NCBI RefSeq assembly: GCF_004364645.1
Contig: NZ_SOAW01000001.1
Coordinates: 1,302,001-1,366,000, forward strand
DNA from: Naumannella halotolerans
GTDB taxonomy: Bacteria > Actinomycetota > Actinomycetes > Propionibacteriales > Propionibacteriaceae
DNA length: 64,000 bases
Direction of reading: 5' to 3'
Translations under genes and position numbers: made by a program
Notes under the pieces: generated by a model
Database searches by the model: none
What the model saw: only the letters and a program-made list of their open reading frames with translations
Told to the model about the DNA's origin: nothing
Part shown: one piece after another, positions 36,144-45,421 of the stretch
How the letters are laid out: every line of letters begins with the position of its first letter
How positions within the stretch are numbered: the first letter of the stretch is position 1

Positions 36144-37499
36144 ATGAGATCAATGTTCGACCGGCGCCGATTCCTCGGCCTGGCCGGTGCCGGCGTGGGT
36201 GCGCTGGCCCTGGGCGCCTGTGGCGGCCCGTCCATCGGTGGCGGTGCCGGCGGAGGTACCGCACCGGTGGACGTCAACGGTCCCGACTTCAGCGGTGTGG
36301 AGGCGGCCAAGTCGATCACCTTCTGGTCCAACCATCCCGGTGGTTCGGAGCAGATCACCCGAAGCCTGCTGGACGCCTTCACCCAGGAGTCCGGGATCGA
36401 GGTGGAACTGGTCACCGCCGGCGCCAACTATGAGGAGATCGCCCAGCGCTTCCAGACCGCCCAGGCCTCCGGTGACCTGCCGGATGCGGTCGTGCTGTCC
36501 GATGTCTGGTGGTTCCGCTACTACATGCAGCAGACGATCATCCCGCTGGGGACCGCGATCGAGGCTGCCGGGATCACCACCGCCGGTTACCGGGAGTCGC
36601 TGATCGGTGACTACCAGTACGACGGTGGCCAGTGGGCGCTGCCCTGGGCCCGCTCGACGCCGCTGTTCTACTACAACAAGGCGCACTGGGAGGCCGCCGG
36701 GCTGGAGGATCGTGCTCCGCAGACCTGGGCGGAGTTCGCCGAGTGGGCACCGGCGCTGAAGGAGGCCACCGGTGTCTCGGCCTATGAGTTCCCGGCCCTG
36801 GACGGGTACGCGGGCTGGATCCTGCAGAACCTGCTGTGGGGGTACGGCAGCGGCTGGTCGGCCGAGGAGTCCTTCGACATCATCTGCGACAACCCGCAGG
36901 CCGTCGAGGCCATCACCTTCGCGCAGAACTCGATCAAGGACGGCTGGGCCACGGTGGCCAGCCAGGCCGCGGTTGACGACCTGGCCGCCGAGGGCTGCAG
37001 CGCGACCATCGAGTCCACCGGTTCGTTGGTCGGTCTGCTGGACACCGTCGGTGACAAGTTCGAGGTCGGGGTCGGCTTCCTGCCCGGCGGACCGCAGGTG
37101 CAGACTCCGGTCTGCCCCACCGGTGGCGCCGGCCTGGGCATCCCCTCGGGGATCGATCCGGCCAACCAGCTCGCCTCGGCGATGATGATCGGCTTCCTGA
37201 CCAACCCGGAGAACACCGTGAAGTTCTCCGCCGCCACCGGATACATGCCGGTGCAGACCGACGCCGATGTCTCCACCCTGTTGGCCGAGACCCCGCAGAT
37301 CCAGACCGCGATCGATCAGCTCGAGGTCACCCGTTCCCAGGACTGGGCCCGGGTGTTCGTCCCCGGGGCGGAACTGGAGATGGCCAACGCCGCCGCGGCC
37401 GTGCTGAACGAGCAGGCCGATGTGCAGGAGACGCTGACCGGGTTGAAGTCGACCCTGGAGGAGTTGTACACCACCCAGGTGGAGCCGAACATCGGCTGA
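36144..37499 (+). CDS. ABC importer substrate-binding lipoprotein, UgpB-like
   Basis: 451 residues. The N-terminus is a twin-arginine lipoprotein signal: RRRFLGLAGAGVGALALGAC with lipobox cysteine C26. The mature protein is a cluster-B binding protein (SITFWSNHPGGSEQITRSLLDAFTQ, DLPDAVVLSDVWWFRYYMQQ, LPWARSTPLFYYNKAHWEAAG) most like UgpB, so glycerol 3-phosphate or a glycerophosphodiester is the best guess; sugars cannot be excluded. A GAAAGGG ribosome site precedes the ATG. Being last, after its permeases, is less usual than being first. A strong terminator follows. Confidence 0.88.
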   Translation: MRSMFDRRRFLGLAGAGVGALALGACGGPSIGGGAGGGTAPVDVNGPDFSGVEAAKSITFWSNHPGGSEQITRSLLDAFTQESGIEVELVTAGANYEEIAQRFQTAQASGDLPDAVVLSDVWWFRYYMQQTIIPLGTAIEAAGITTAGYRESLIGDYQYDGGQWALPWARSTPLFYYNKAHWEAAGLEDRAPQTWAEFAEWAPALKEATGVSAYEFPALDGYAGWILQNLLWGYGSGWSAEESFDIICDNPQAVEAITFAQNSIKDGWATVASQAAVDDLAAEGCSATIESTGSLVGLLDTVGDKFEVGVGFLPGGPQVQTPVCPTGGAGLGIPSGIDPANQLASAMMIGFLTNPENTVKFSAATGYMPVQTDADVSTLLAETPQIQTAIDQLEVTRSQDWARVFVPGAELEMANAAAAVLNEQADVQETLTGLKSTLEELYTTQVEPNIG

Positions 37500-37513
37500 G
37501 CCACGGGAATCAG

Positions 37514-37559
37514 GACGAGACCCCGCCGGGGACCGGATGGTCGCCGGCGGGGTCTCGTC
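37514..37559. terminator. Bidirectional terminator after the Ugp-like operon
   Basis: Perfect 16-base inverted repeat (gacgagaccccgccgg / ccggcggggtctcgtc) with a 14-base loop between the ABC operon and the convergent thi operon. Confidence 0.85.
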
Positions 37560-37620
37560 ACTTCCGGTCCTGATCAGCCCGTACGTGCGGCCGGATCGAG
37601 GCTCGGGTCAGCGATGCCTG

Positions 37621-38472
37621 TCATCGGGGTCGGACGGTCGCTTCCCTGGGGCCGGCGGGCCGCGCCGGTTCGTCCCGCAGGCCCACCAGATGATCCACCG
37701 GACCGTTGCCGTGTCCCACGGCCAGCTGCCGGCCGGCGGAGATCGCCGCGGTCAGCCAGTCCTTCGCCTGCTGGGTCGCCAGCGCCCAGTCACCGTGGGC
37801 GGCCACCCGGGTGGCCAGTGCGCTGGACAGCGCGCACCCGGTTCCATGGGTGTTGCTGCCCGGCACCCGGTCACCGGTGAACTCGGTGACCACTCCGCGG
37901 TCGAGCAGCGCGTCGGTGACCACCAGTCCCCGCAGGTGTCCGCCCTTGACCAGTACCCGGACCCCGGACCGGTCGGCAAGACCGTGGGCCTGTTCCAGTG
38001 CCTCGGCCAAGGTACGGGCCGGGGCAGCGTCGGTGAGGACGGCCAGTTCGGGGATGTTCGGGGTGACCAGGTCGGACCGGGTGATCAGCTCCGAGACCGC
38101 GTCCTCGGCATCGGCATCGACCAGCCGGTCCCCGCTGGTGGCCACCATCACCGGGTCCAGCACGACCACCGGGGGCCGATGCCGGACCAACCATTCCCCC
38201 ACCACGCGGGCGACCGCTGCCGTACCGAGCATGCCGATCTTCACCGCGTCGACGGTGATGTCGTCGCTGATCGCCTCAAGCTGGGCGCTGAGGAACTCCG
38301 GTGGTGGCACGTGGATGGCCCGGACCCCGGTGGTGTTCTGGGCGGTGAGCGCACTGATCGCCGCCATCGCGTACCCGCCGTTGGCGGCGATGCTCTTCAG
38401 ATCACCCTGCACCCCGGCCCCTCCACTGGGATCGGAGCCGGCGATCGACAACACCCGCGGGATGCCGCTCAC
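37621..38472 (-). CDS. thiD: Hydroxymethylpyrimidine/phosphomethylpyrimidine kinase
   Basis: 283 residues from the GTG at 38472, which overlaps the thiE stop (GTGA) behind GGGAGA; the ATG at 38484 is an alternative. Ribokinase fold: VLSIAGSDPSGGAGVQGDLKS, KIGMLG, VVLDPVMVATSG, VKGGHL and the anion-hole/catalytic motif NTHGTGCALSSALA. It phosphorylates HMP and HMP-P for thiamine synthesis or salvage. Last gene of thiM-thiE-thiD. Confidence 0.93.
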   Translation of the reverse strand: MSGIPRVLSIAGSDPSGGAGVQGDLKSIAANGGYAMAAISALTAQNTTGVRAIHVPPPEFLSAQLEAISDDITVDAVKIGMLGTAAVARVVGEWLVRHRPPVVVLDPVMVATSGDRLVDADAEDAVSELITRSDLVTPNIPELAVLTDAAPARTLAEALEQAHGLADRSGVRVLVKGGHLRGLVVTDALLDRGVVTEFTGDRVPGSNTHGTGCALSSALATRVAAHGDWALATQQAKDWLTAAISAGRQLAVGHGNGPVDHLVGLRDEPARPAGPREATVRPR

Positions 38473-39152
38473 CCGTTCTCCCATCGGTCGGCCAGCGCAC
38501 GGGCGGACCCTTCGGGGTCGGCACTGGCACAGATCGCCGAGACCACAGCCACACCGGCGGCCCCGCCGCGACGGAGCCCCGGCAGATCTTCGGACCGGAT
38601 TCCACCGATCGCCACGCACGGCAGTGCGGTGGCGCCGGCGAGTCTGGAGAACCCGTCGGTACCCAATTCCGGCGGGTGGTCGGGCTTGGTGGCGGTGGCC
38701 CGCACCACCCCCACCCCGAGGTAGTCCACGGTGCCACCTGGCAGTGAATCCGCGGCCGCCAGCTGTGCCCGGGAGCTTGCCGTCAACCCGATGATCGGTT
38801 CGGCACCGAGGATCCGCCTGGCCGTCTCGGCGGGAAGGTCGTCCTGTCCCAGGTGGACTCCGGCCACGGCTGCCTGCTGTTCCCGGGCGGCACAGAAGAT
38901 GTCCACCCGATCGTTCACCAGCACCGGTACCCGGTCACCCACGGTGTCTGCGATCCGGGTCACCAGGTCGAGAAATTCGCGAGCCGAGGCGGTCTTGTCC
39001 CGTATTTGCAGCACGCTCACACCGCCGGCGACGGCTCGCCGAACGGTCTCCAGCACACCGCGGTCACCACACTGGGCGGTGTCGGTGACCAGGTGCAGCT
39101 CGAGCCGTCCGGGCACCCGAGCCCGGCCGGGCACCGGTTGGCCGACGCTCAT
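38469..39152 (-). CDS. thiE: Thiamine-phosphate synthase
   Basis: 227 residues. TIM barrel with [33 protein letters not shown] (pyrophosphate site), [53 protein letters not shown] and the final IGGIRSEDL. It joins HMP-PP (from ThiD) with thiazole phosphate (from ThiM). The ATG overlaps the thiM stop (ATGA), so thiM-thiE-thiD are translationally coupled. Confidence 0.94.
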   Translation of the reverse strand: MSVGQPVPGRARVPGRLELHLVTDTAQCGDRGVLETVRRAVAGGVSVLQIRDKTASAREFLDLVTRIADTVGDRVPVLVNDRVDIFCAAREQQAAVAGVHLGQDDLPAETARRILGAEPIIGLTASSRAQLAAADSLPGGTVDYLGVGVVRATATKPDHPPELGTDGFSRLAGATALPCVAIGGIRSEDLPGLRRGGAAGVAVVSAICASADPEGSARALADRWENG

Positions 39153-39967
39153 GCCAGTACCACCCGCTGCCGCACCTGGTCCGCCGTGAGATCGCCGAGC
39201 CGGTCCAGGAATGCCACCGCGAACGAACCCGGACCTGCTGCCTGCTCGGCGGCCAGTTCGGCGGCGATCGTGTAACAGGCCACCGCGGTCACGGTCGCAT
39301 CGAACACCGTCGTCTCCTCGCTCACCGCCAGGAAGGCGGCCATCACCGCCCCGAGTGCGCAACCCCCACCGGTGATCCGGGTCAGCAACCGGTCCCCGTT
39401 GGCCACCCGGACGACGGTGCTCCCGTCGGTGACCAGATCGGTCGGGCCGCTGACCGCGACCACCCCACCGGTACGGACCGCAAGTCCCCTGGCGGCATCC
39501 AGTGCCGCTTCCGGCCCGGCCGTCGAATCGACTCCTCGCCCGCCACCACCGGCGCCGGCAGCGGCGAGGATCTCACTGGCATTACCGCGGATCACGGTCG
39601 GGCCGGCGGCCACCAGTTCGGCGGCCAGTGCGGTGCGGATCGGCAGCACCCCGGCCGCCACCGGGTCGAGCACCCATGGGGTCCCGGCCCGACCGGCGGC
39701 TGCGGCCGCCTCGACGGCGGCGGCCCGGTTCTCGGCCAGGGGTGTCCCCAGGTTGATCAACACCCCACCGGCGAGGCCGGCGAACATCCCGGCCTCGCCC
39801 GGGATGTCCACCATCGCCGGTGCAGCCCCGAGTGCAAGCAATGCATTGGCGGTGAAGTTGGTGACCACGGTGTTGGTGATCGACTGCACCAGTGGGGAGG
39901 TCGATCGGAGCCGATCGAGCAGCTCGGTGTGAATGGTCGGCGTCGTCGCGGGCGCATGGTCGCGCAT
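39149..39967 (-). CDS. thiM: Hydroxyethylthiazole kinase
   Basis: 272 residues. [27 protein letters not shown] is the family start; [16 protein letters not shown] and [17 protein letters not shown] (nucleotide/catalytic site with Cys) follow. It phosphorylates the thiazole alcohol, a salvage step. First gene after a TPP riboswitch whose 3' strand contains the GAAGGG ribosome site, so ligand binding should block its translation. Confidence 0.94.
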   Translation of the reverse strand: MRDHAPATTPTIHTELLDRLRSTSPLVQSITNTVVTNFTANALLALGAAPAMVDIPGEAGMFAGLAGGVLINLGTPLAENRAAAVEAAAAAGRAGTPWVLDPVAAGVLPIRTALAAELVAAGPTVIRGNASEILAAAGAGGGGRGVDSTAGPEAALDAARGLAVRTGGVVAVSGPTDLVTDGSTVVRVANGDRLLTRITGGGCALGAVMAAFLAVSEETTVFDATVTAVACYTIAAELAAEQAAGPGSFAVAFLDRLGDLTADQVRQRVVLA

Positions 39968-39972
39968 ACGGA

Positions 39973-40046
39973 CATCCCTTCGCTAGTACGAACTAGATCA
40001 GGTTCAACGGGTGTGATCTCAGCACCGTGGCGCACCCCGTGTCACT
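39973..40046 (-). promoter_or_regulatory. TPP riboswitch (THI box) controlling thiM-thiE-thiD
   Basis: Read on the minus strand, the element has the GGGGTGC P1/P2 side, then CTGAGATCACACCCGTTGAA, CCTGATCTAGTTCGTACTAG and CGAAGGGA, all canonical THI-box segments in order. The terminal GAAGGGA doubles as the ribosome site, 8 bases before the thiM ATG, which points to control of translation initiation. Confidence 0.95.
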
Positions 40047-40081
40047 TGCCCCACACCCTACGTCAGCACCCAGAGGCACGA

Positions 40082-40119
40082 AAGGGCCGGGACCTACCAG
40101 AGGTGGATCCCGGCCCTTC
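40082..40119 (-). terminator. Terminator after lon
   Basis: Stem aagggccgggacc / ggatcccggccctt (one bulge), 47 bases past the lon stop and before the thi riboswitch. Confidence 0.65.
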
Positions 40120-40165
40120 GCCGATCGATTCCGCCGGCCTCACGGCCGGGGCGAGCCCGAGATGA

Positions 40166-42499
40166 TCAGGCTGCCGCCCGCGCCGACTCGGTCACCGGTT
40201 CCAACGCCGCGGCGACCAGTTCGGCCACATCGGTGGACGGGACGACGGTGATCGCCTCCAGCACCTCACTCGGCACCTCGTCGAGGTCGGGTTCGTTGCG
40301 CTTCGGTGCGAAGACCGTGCGCAATCCGTTGCGCTGGGCGGCGAGCAGCTTCTGCTTCAATCCGCCGATCGGCAACACCCGCCCGTTCAAGGTCACCTCA
40401 CCGGTCATCCCGACATCACTGCGGACCCGACGGCCGGTGGCCATCGAGACCAGTGCGGTCACCATGGTCACACCGGCGCTCGGCCCGTCCTTGGGGATCG
40501 CACCGGCCGGAACGTGGATGTGGATCCGCCGGTCCAGCACACCGGGGTCGGTGATGCCGAGTTCGGCGGCGTGCGCCCGGACGTAGGACAGGGCGATCTG
40601 CGCCGACTCCTTCATCACCTCACCCAACTGACCGGTGAGGGTGAGACCTCGCTCGCCGTCGACGGCATTGGCCTCGATGAACAGCACGTCGCCACCCAGT
40701 CCGGTGACGGCCAGACCGGTCGCAACCCCGGGCACCTCGGTACGTTCGTCGGACTCCGGAGTGAACCGTGGCCGCCCCAGGAAGTCCTTCAGATTGCCCA
40801 GGTCGATGGTGATCGCTGCCTCCGCCCGGCCCTGAGCGATCTTCGTCGCCGCCTTCCGCAATCCCTTGGCCAGCAGCCTTTCCAGCTGCCGCACGCCGGG
40901 TTCACGGGTGTAGTCGGCGGCGATCTCCCGCAACGCCTCGTCGGTGAAGATCACCTCCTCGGCATCGAGTGCGGCCAGTTCCCGCTGCTTCGGCAGCAAG
41001 AAGTCACGCGCGATGTTGATCTTGTCATCCTCGGTGTAACCGTCGATCGTCACCAGTTCCATCCGGTCCAGCAGCGGCTCGGGGATGTTCTCTATCACGT
41101 TCGCCGTGGCCAGGAACAACACATCGGACAGGTCGAGATCGACGTCCAGGTAGTGGTCGCGGAAGGTGTGGTTCTGCGCCGGGTCCAAGACCTCCAGCAG
41201 CGCCGAGGACGGGTCACCCCGGTAGTCCGAACCCACCTTGTCGATCTCGTCCAGCAGCACCACCGGATTCATCGAACCCGCCTCGCTGATGGCACGCACG
41301 ATCCGACCCGGCAGGGCTCCGACGTAGGTACGCCGGTGACCGCGGATCTCGGCCTCGTCCCGGACTCCACCCAGGGCGACGCGGACGAACTTGCGGCCCA
41401 GGGCACGGGCAACCGACTCCCCCAGGGAGGTCTTGCCGACACCGGGCGGCCCGGCCAGCGCCAGGACGGCACCGGAGCCACGCCCCCCGACCACCTGCAG
41501 CCCACGCTCGGCCCGCCGCGACCGAACGGCCAGGTACTCGATCATCCGGTCCTTCACGTCATCCAGACCGTGGTGATCGGCATCCAGCACCTCCCGCGCC
41601 GCGGCGATGTCGGTGTTGTCGGTGGTCGTCTGTCCCCACGGCATGTCCAGGATCGTGTCCAGCCAGGTACGGATCCAGCCGGCCTCCGGGGTCTGGTCCG
41701 AACTGCGCTCGAGCTTGTCCACCTCACGCAGCGCGGCCTCGCGTACCTTCTCGGGCAGGTCGGCCTGCTCGACCCTGGTCCGGTAGTCCTCCGCACCATC
41801 GGGTTCGCCCTCGCCGAGCTCTGCCCGGATGGCATTGAGCTGCTGGCGCAGCAGGAACTCCCGCTGCGACTTCTCCATGCCCTCGCGGACATCGTCGGCG
41901 ATCTTGTCGTTGACCTCGGCCTCGGCGATCTGGTTGCGAGTCCACTCGATCAGCGTCTGCAGCCGCTCGGCGACCTCGGGGGTCTCCAGCAGTGCGCGCT
42001 TCTGGTCGTCGGTCAGCCAGCTGGCGTACCCGGCGAGATCGGCGAGCTGATCGGGATCGGTCACCCGCTGCACGTTGTCGATCACCTGCCATGCGTCACG
42101 GCGCTGCAGGGTCGCGATCACCAGTGACTTGTACTCCTTGGCCAGCTCGCGCAGCTGCTCGTCGGGTTCGGTCACCGGCACATCCTCGGCCTCCACCCAC
42201 AGGGCACTGCCGGGCCCGGACACACCGGAGCCGATCTTCACCCGGCGTTCGGCACGCAGGACCGCGGCTTCGGCGCCGTCACCGGCCATCCGCCCCTGCT
42301 GCACGATCTCGGCCACCACGCCGTAGCTGGCGTACCGGTCGGCAAGTCGCGGAGCGACGACGAGTTTGCCGTCGCTGCTGGCGCGCGCGGTGTCGATCGC
42401 GGCCCGCGAGGTCTCGTCCAGCCGGATCGGCACGACCATGCCCGGCAGGACCACCAGTTCGGAAAGAAAAAGAATCGGAAGTTGCACAACATCCTCCAT
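40166..42499 (-). CDS. lon: ATP-dependent protease Lon
   Basis: 777 residues from the ATG at 42499; an upstream in-frame GTG (42514) lies inside the HAIR palindrome and is less likely. N-terminal substrate domain (LPILFLSELVVLPGMVVPI), coiled coil (QREFLLRQQLNAIRAELGE), AAA+ module with Walker A GPPGVGKT (~residue 350) and Walker B VVLLDEIDKVG, and the C-terminal serine-lysine protease domain with Ser in KDGPSAGVTMVTALVS (~670). It degrades damaged and short-lived regulatory proteins. HspR control is suggested by the HAIR element. Confidence 0.95.
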   Translation of the reverse strand: MEDVVQLPILFLSELVVLPGMVVPIRLDETSRAAIDTARASSDGKLVVAPRLADRYASYGVVAEIVQQGRMAGDGAEAAVLRAERRVKIGSGVSGPGSALWVEAEDVPVTEPDEQLRELAKEYKSLVIATLQRRDAWQVIDNVQRVTDPDQLADLAGYASWLTDDQKRALLETPEVAERLQTLIEWTRNQIAEAEVNDKIADDVREGMEKSQREFLLRQQLNAIRAELGEGEPDGAEDYRTRVEQADLPEKVREAALREVDKLERSSDQTPEAGWIRTWLDTILDMPWGQTTTDNTDIAAAREVLDADHHGLDDVKDRMIEYLAVRSRRAERGLQVVGGRGSGAVLALAGPPGVGKTSLGESVARALGRKFVRVALGGVRDEAEIRGHRRTYVGALPGRIVRAISEAGSMNPVVLLDEIDKVGSDYRGDPSSALLEVLDPAQNHTFRDHYLDVDLDLSDVLFLATANVIENIPEPLLDRMELVTIDGYTEDDKINIARDFLLPKQRELAALDAEEVIFTDEALREIAADYTREPGVRQLERLLAKGLRKAATKIAQGRAEAAITIDLGNLKDFLGRPRFTPESDERTEVPGVATGLAVTGLGGDVLFIEANAVDGERGLTLTGQLGEVMKESAQIALSYVRAHAAELGITDPGVLDRRIHIHVPAGAIPKDGPSAGVTMVTALVSMATGRRVRSDVGMTGEVTLNGRVLPIGGLKQKLLAAQRNGLRTVFAPKRNEPDLDEVPSEVLEAITVVPSTDVAELVAAALEPVTESARAAA

Positions 42500-42502
42500 C
42501 AA

Positions 42503-42523
42503 GTTGAGCGTCACCGACTCAAC
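42503..42523. promoter_or_regulatory. HAIR-like operator (HspR) at the lon start
   Basis: GTTGAGC-N7-ACTCAAC matches the HspR repressor site CTTGAGT-N7-ACTCAAG in both half-sites and in spacing. It ends 4 bases before the chosen lon ATG. HspR controls dnaK, clpB and, in Streptomyces, lon. Confidence 0.75.
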
Positions 42524-42637
42524 GTCAGATTCAAGGACTTCATTCCCGGTTCGCTCACGGTGAAAACGCTCAGCACAGATCCACCGGATCGGACACGTGT
42601 CTCATGTCTCATTCGAGAAGGTTGTGACCTTCACCTC

Positions 42638-42662
42638 TTGACGTAAGGTGTCCCTAACCTAG
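42638..42662 (+). promoter_or_regulatory. Promoter with IdeR/DtxR-like iron box
   Basis: TAAGGTGTCCCTAACCTAG at 42644-42662 matches most positions of the DtxR/IdeR consensus TTAGGTTAGSCTAACCTAA, and TTGACG (42638-42643) just upstream could be its -35. It precedes the isochorismatase-like gene by about 80 bases, so iron-responsive repression is predicted. Confidence 0.6.
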
Positions 42663-42741
42663 GAGAATGACGGGGCACCGCACGGGACCGGTCACGGGGC
42701 ATCGTTCCCAGTGACGACACGGCAGCACCAGAAGGATGAGC

Positions 42742-43311
42742 ATGAACCTCGCAACCGCGACGCAGATCAGCACCACCCCATTCGTGTCTGCGCCGAACGA
42801 AGCTGCACCCCTGCCCTCGGTGGGACGATGCGCGATGGCGATCCACTCCCCCTTTCCGGTCGAACGGCTGCTGCCCCGCTGCGTAGCAGCACTGGCCAAC
42901 CAGGAACTGGTGGCTGCGGCGGCCCGCTCGCAAGGGATCAGCGTGTTCCGGGTCTCCCGGCCGACCGCCCGGGTGAGTGCGGTCGACCATGGTGACGAAA
43001 CCCTGACCATGTGGCGCGACGACGCCTTCTCCCGAACCGACCTGGCCGACCGACTTTCCAGCGCCGGGCGTGACTGCCTGGTGATCGTCGGCGGACACGC
43101 CCAGATCGAGTGCCTGGCCACGGCCACCCGAGCCGTTCGTGAAGGGTTCTGCCCGGTGCTGGTGACCGACGCACTGGTCGACACCGATGAGTTCGGCGCG
43201 ACGGCGACCGCCCGGTACGTGGCCGCCATCGGTGGTCGGGTGTGCACCAGCGAGGAACTCCTGGCGCAGTGGCAGGGCGACGAGCGAGGTCGGACCACCG
43301 GCAATGACTGA
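42742..43311 (+). CDS. Isochorismatase-like protein, catalytic residues missing
   Basis: 189 residues from the ATG at 42742 (AGAAGG site, 6-base spacing; the ATG at 42736 is too close). Residues ~85-150 match the second half of siderophore isochorismatases (EntB/DhbB): FSRTDLADRLSSAGRDCLVI then GGHAQIECLATATRAVREGF and VTDALVD, keeping the cysteine of YAHIGCL-type motifs. The N-terminal aspartate strand (LLLIDMQ) is not recognisable and the KxRYSAF lysine position is W (TMWRDDAF). There is no aryl-carrier domain. It is probably a pseudoenzyme or altered-function protein in an iron-linked two-gene operon. Confidence 0.65.
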   Translation: MNLATATQISTTPFVSAPNEAAPLPSVGRCAMAIHSPFPVERLLPRCVAALANQELVAAAARSQGISVFRVSRPTARVSAVDHGDETLTMWRDDAFSRTDLADRLSSAGRDCLVIVGGHAQIECLATATRAVREGFCPVLVTDALVDTDEFGATATARYVAAIGGRVCTSEELLAQWQGDERGRTTGND

Positions 43312-43954
43312 GGATTCCTGCGCCTGCCGTTCGACCGATGAGATGCGCCAGCCGCTGCTGGCCGTGGCCCCGGCCTCGGCAGTCCTGGCGGTGGCCAGCA
43401 ACCACTTCCACCCCTGGGTGGCACTGTCGCCGATCGAACGCGCCCGCTGCCGCTCCCTGCACTCGCAGCAGGATCGGGTGAACTTCGCGGCCTCACGTGC
43501 GCTGACCCGGCTGCTGCTCGCCCGCTGGGCGGGCCTGGCGCCGTCGACCGGCATTCGCTTCCGCTGGTACCAGAACTGCTCCAGTTGCCGTACCCCGCAC
43601 GGTCGGCCGACCCTGTTCGGCTGCCGGCCCCCGGGGGTCTCCTGGGCCTATGCCGGCGGGATGGTCGCCGCTGCGGTCGGCGCCGGTGCCATCGGGGTGG
43701 ACATCGCCCTGACCGGTTTCGACGATGACGACCCCCGCAGCATGTCGCCGCGGCGGACCGCCGCCGGGGCCGCGGCGAAGGCCGGTCTGGGGGAACTGGC
43801 CGACCTGTTGGCCAGCCGCTCGTTGTTCTCCCTACCGGCCGGTGAGTTCTCCGACCCGGCCACCGGCGTACGCGGACATGTCGTCTGCGGTGGCGCACCT
43901 GAGGCGATCGACCTGTTCGCCCTGGTGGACACCACCGCCGACACCCCGGCCTGA
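43304..43954 (+). CDS. Sfp-type 4'-phosphopantetheinyl transferase-like, degenerate
   Basis: 216 residues, overlapping the previous gene by eight bases. Fold signatures of Sfp-type transferases are present: DRVNFAASRALTRLLLARW, CSSCRTPHGRPTLFG, and VSWAYAGGMVAAAVGAGAIGVDIA. In active enzymes these read FNxSH and GxDxE; here the SH is AY and the second acidic residue is A, and the downstream WxxKEA motif is not recognisable (RRTAAGAAAKAGL). Either a strongly diverged or an inactive enzyme. Pairing with an isochorismatase-like gene points to a siderophore origin. Confidence 0.65.
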   Translation: MTEDSCACRSTDEMRQPLLAVAPASAVLAVASNHFHPWVALSPIERARCRSLHSQQDRVNFAASRALTRLLLARWAGLAPSTGIRFRWYQNCSSCRTPHGRPTLFGCRPPGVSWAYAGGMVAAAVGAGAIGVDIALTGFDDDDPRSMSPRRTAAGAAAKAGLGELADLLASRSLFSLPAGEFSDPATGVRGHVVCGGAPEAIDLFALVDTTADTPA

Positions 43955-43964
43955 AGCCGGGGTG
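43942..43964. terminator. Hairpin at the convergent PPTase-like/thiolase ends
   Basis: CACCCCGGC / GCCGGGGTG with a 5-base loop; the PPTase-like stop codon lies in the loop. It sits 20 bases before the thiolase stop and can serve both strands. Confidence 0.55.
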
Positions 43965-43983
43965 GGCGGGCCGTGCGCGCGGC

Positions 43984-45192
43984 TCAGGGTGCGTACAGGA
44001 TCAGCGCATCACCTTGTCCGCCACCACCGCACAGCGCGGCAGCACCGATGCCGCTGCCACGGCGCTGGAGTTCCTTGGCCAAGGTGAGCACGAGTCGGGC
44101 GCCCGACGCGCCGACCGGGTGACCGACGGCGATCGCGCCGCCGTGGATGTTCACCTTCTCCTCCACCGCTGCGTCGTCCAGCCCCAGTGAGCGGGCGCTG
44201 GCGATGCCGACCGCGGCGAAGGCTTCGTTGATCTCGATCAGATCCAACGAGGCGGGATCGATGCCCGCCCTCGCACAGGCCTTGCGGATCGCATTGGCAG
44301 GCTGCAGCTGCAGCGAGGAATCGGGACCGGCAACCTGTCCGTAGGCCCCGATCCGGGCGATCGGGGTCAGCCCGAGGCGCTCTGCGGCCTCCGGGCTGGC
44401 CACCACCACGGCAGCCGCGCCATCGGAGATCGGGCTGGATGATCCGGCAGTGATCGTGCCCTCGGCGGCGAAGGCCGGACGCAACCTGCCCAGGGTCTCG
44501 GCGGTGGTGTCCCCCCGTACCCCTTCGTCGGCGGCGATGACCACCGGCTCACCCCGGCGTTGCGGGATGCTCACCGCCACGATCTCCTCGGCCAGCAGCT
44601 CCGCGAACTGTGCTGCCCGCTGGTGGGACCGGGCGGAGAAGGCATCGCCCTCGGCCCTGGTGACCTCATCGGCACCCTTGTTGTACTGCTCGGTCAACGC
44701 ACCCATGGACTGATCGGTGTAGACGTCGAACAGGGCGTCCAGTTCCATGTGGTCGGCCATGCTGAGCGCACCGTACTTGTGTCCCTGACGGGATCCGGTC
44801 AGCAGGTGCGGCGCATTGGTCATCGACTCCATGCCCCCGGCGACCACGACCTCGGCCTCACCGGAGCGGATCAGCTGATCGGCCATGGCCACCGCGGTCA
44901 GTCCCGACAGGCACACCTTGTTGACGGTGACGGCCGGTACGTCCATGGAGATCCCGGCCTTCACCGCAGCCTGCCGGGCGGTCAACTGCCCGCCCCCGGC
45001 GGGCAGCACCTGGCCCAGCACGACCTGGTCCACCTCGGAGGGATCGACACCTGCCCGTTCCAGTGCCGCCGCGATGGCGATCCCCCCGAGATCGGTGGCC
45101 GACTGCGAGGCCAGGCCTCCGAGCAGTTTGCCGAAGGGGGTACGGGCACCGCCGACGATGACAGATCCGGTTGAACTCGCCTGTGAACTCAT
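43984..45192 (-). CDS. Acetyl-CoA C-acetyltransferase (thiolase)
   Basis: 402 residues from an ATG behind GGAGG. Thiolase with nucleophile C94 in [22 protein letters not shown], the NEAF motif (EINEAFAAV), catalytic His in [17 protein letters not shown] and the second cysteine in [14 protein letters not shown] (~388). It condenses or cleaves acetoacetyl-CoA, or acts more broadly in beta-oxidation. A 3-hydroxyacyl-CoA dehydrogenase is encoded about 5 kb away, not in the same operon. Confidence 0.93.
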   Translation of the reverse strand: MSSQASSTGSVIVGGARTPFGKLLGGLASQSATDLGGIAIAAALERAGVDPSEVDQVVLGQVLPAGGGQLTARQAAVKAGISMDVPAVTVNKVCLSGLTAVAMADQLIRSGEAEVVVAGGMESMTNAPHLLTGSRQGHKYGALSMADHMELDALFDVYTDQSMGALTEQYNKGADEVTRAEGDAFSARSHQRAAQFAELLAEEIVAVSIPQRRGEPVVIAADEGVRGDTTAETLGRLRPAFAAEGTITAGSSSPISDGAAAVVVASPEAAERLGLTPIARIGAYGQVAGPDSSLQLQPANAIRKACARAGIDPASLDLIEINEAFAAVGIASARSLGLDDAAVEEKVNIHGGAIAVGHPVGASGARLVLTLAKELQRRGSGIGAAALCGGGGQGDALILYAP

Positions 45193-45421
45193 GTTTTCCT
45201 GCCTCCTGGATGTCGCCCACATGGTAGCGCCGATCAGCCCTCGCGGACTCCTCGGCCACCGACCCCCGGGCCACCGACGACACCCGCTCAGGCCGGCGGC
45301 AGAATCTTCTCGAACACCTAAGATGTTCATTCAGCAGGCAGTCGTGCGTCGTTTTCGTACCTGCTGCGCGCTAACTTGGAAGCAGCGCCAGCCTGCCCCG
45401 CACGCATTCAGGAGTTGCACA

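Noticed and set aside
39973-40121. Treating the GC stem at 40082-40119 as part of the TPP riboswitch
   Set aside because: The THI box is complete at 39973-40046; the stem lies between it and lon and fits a terminator for lon.
45312-45328. GAACA-N7-TGTTC inverted repeat before the DivIVA-like gene as a LexA (SOS) box
   Set aside because: Actinobacterial SOS boxes have GAAC and GTTC four bases apart; here the gap is nine, and no DNA-repair gene follows.
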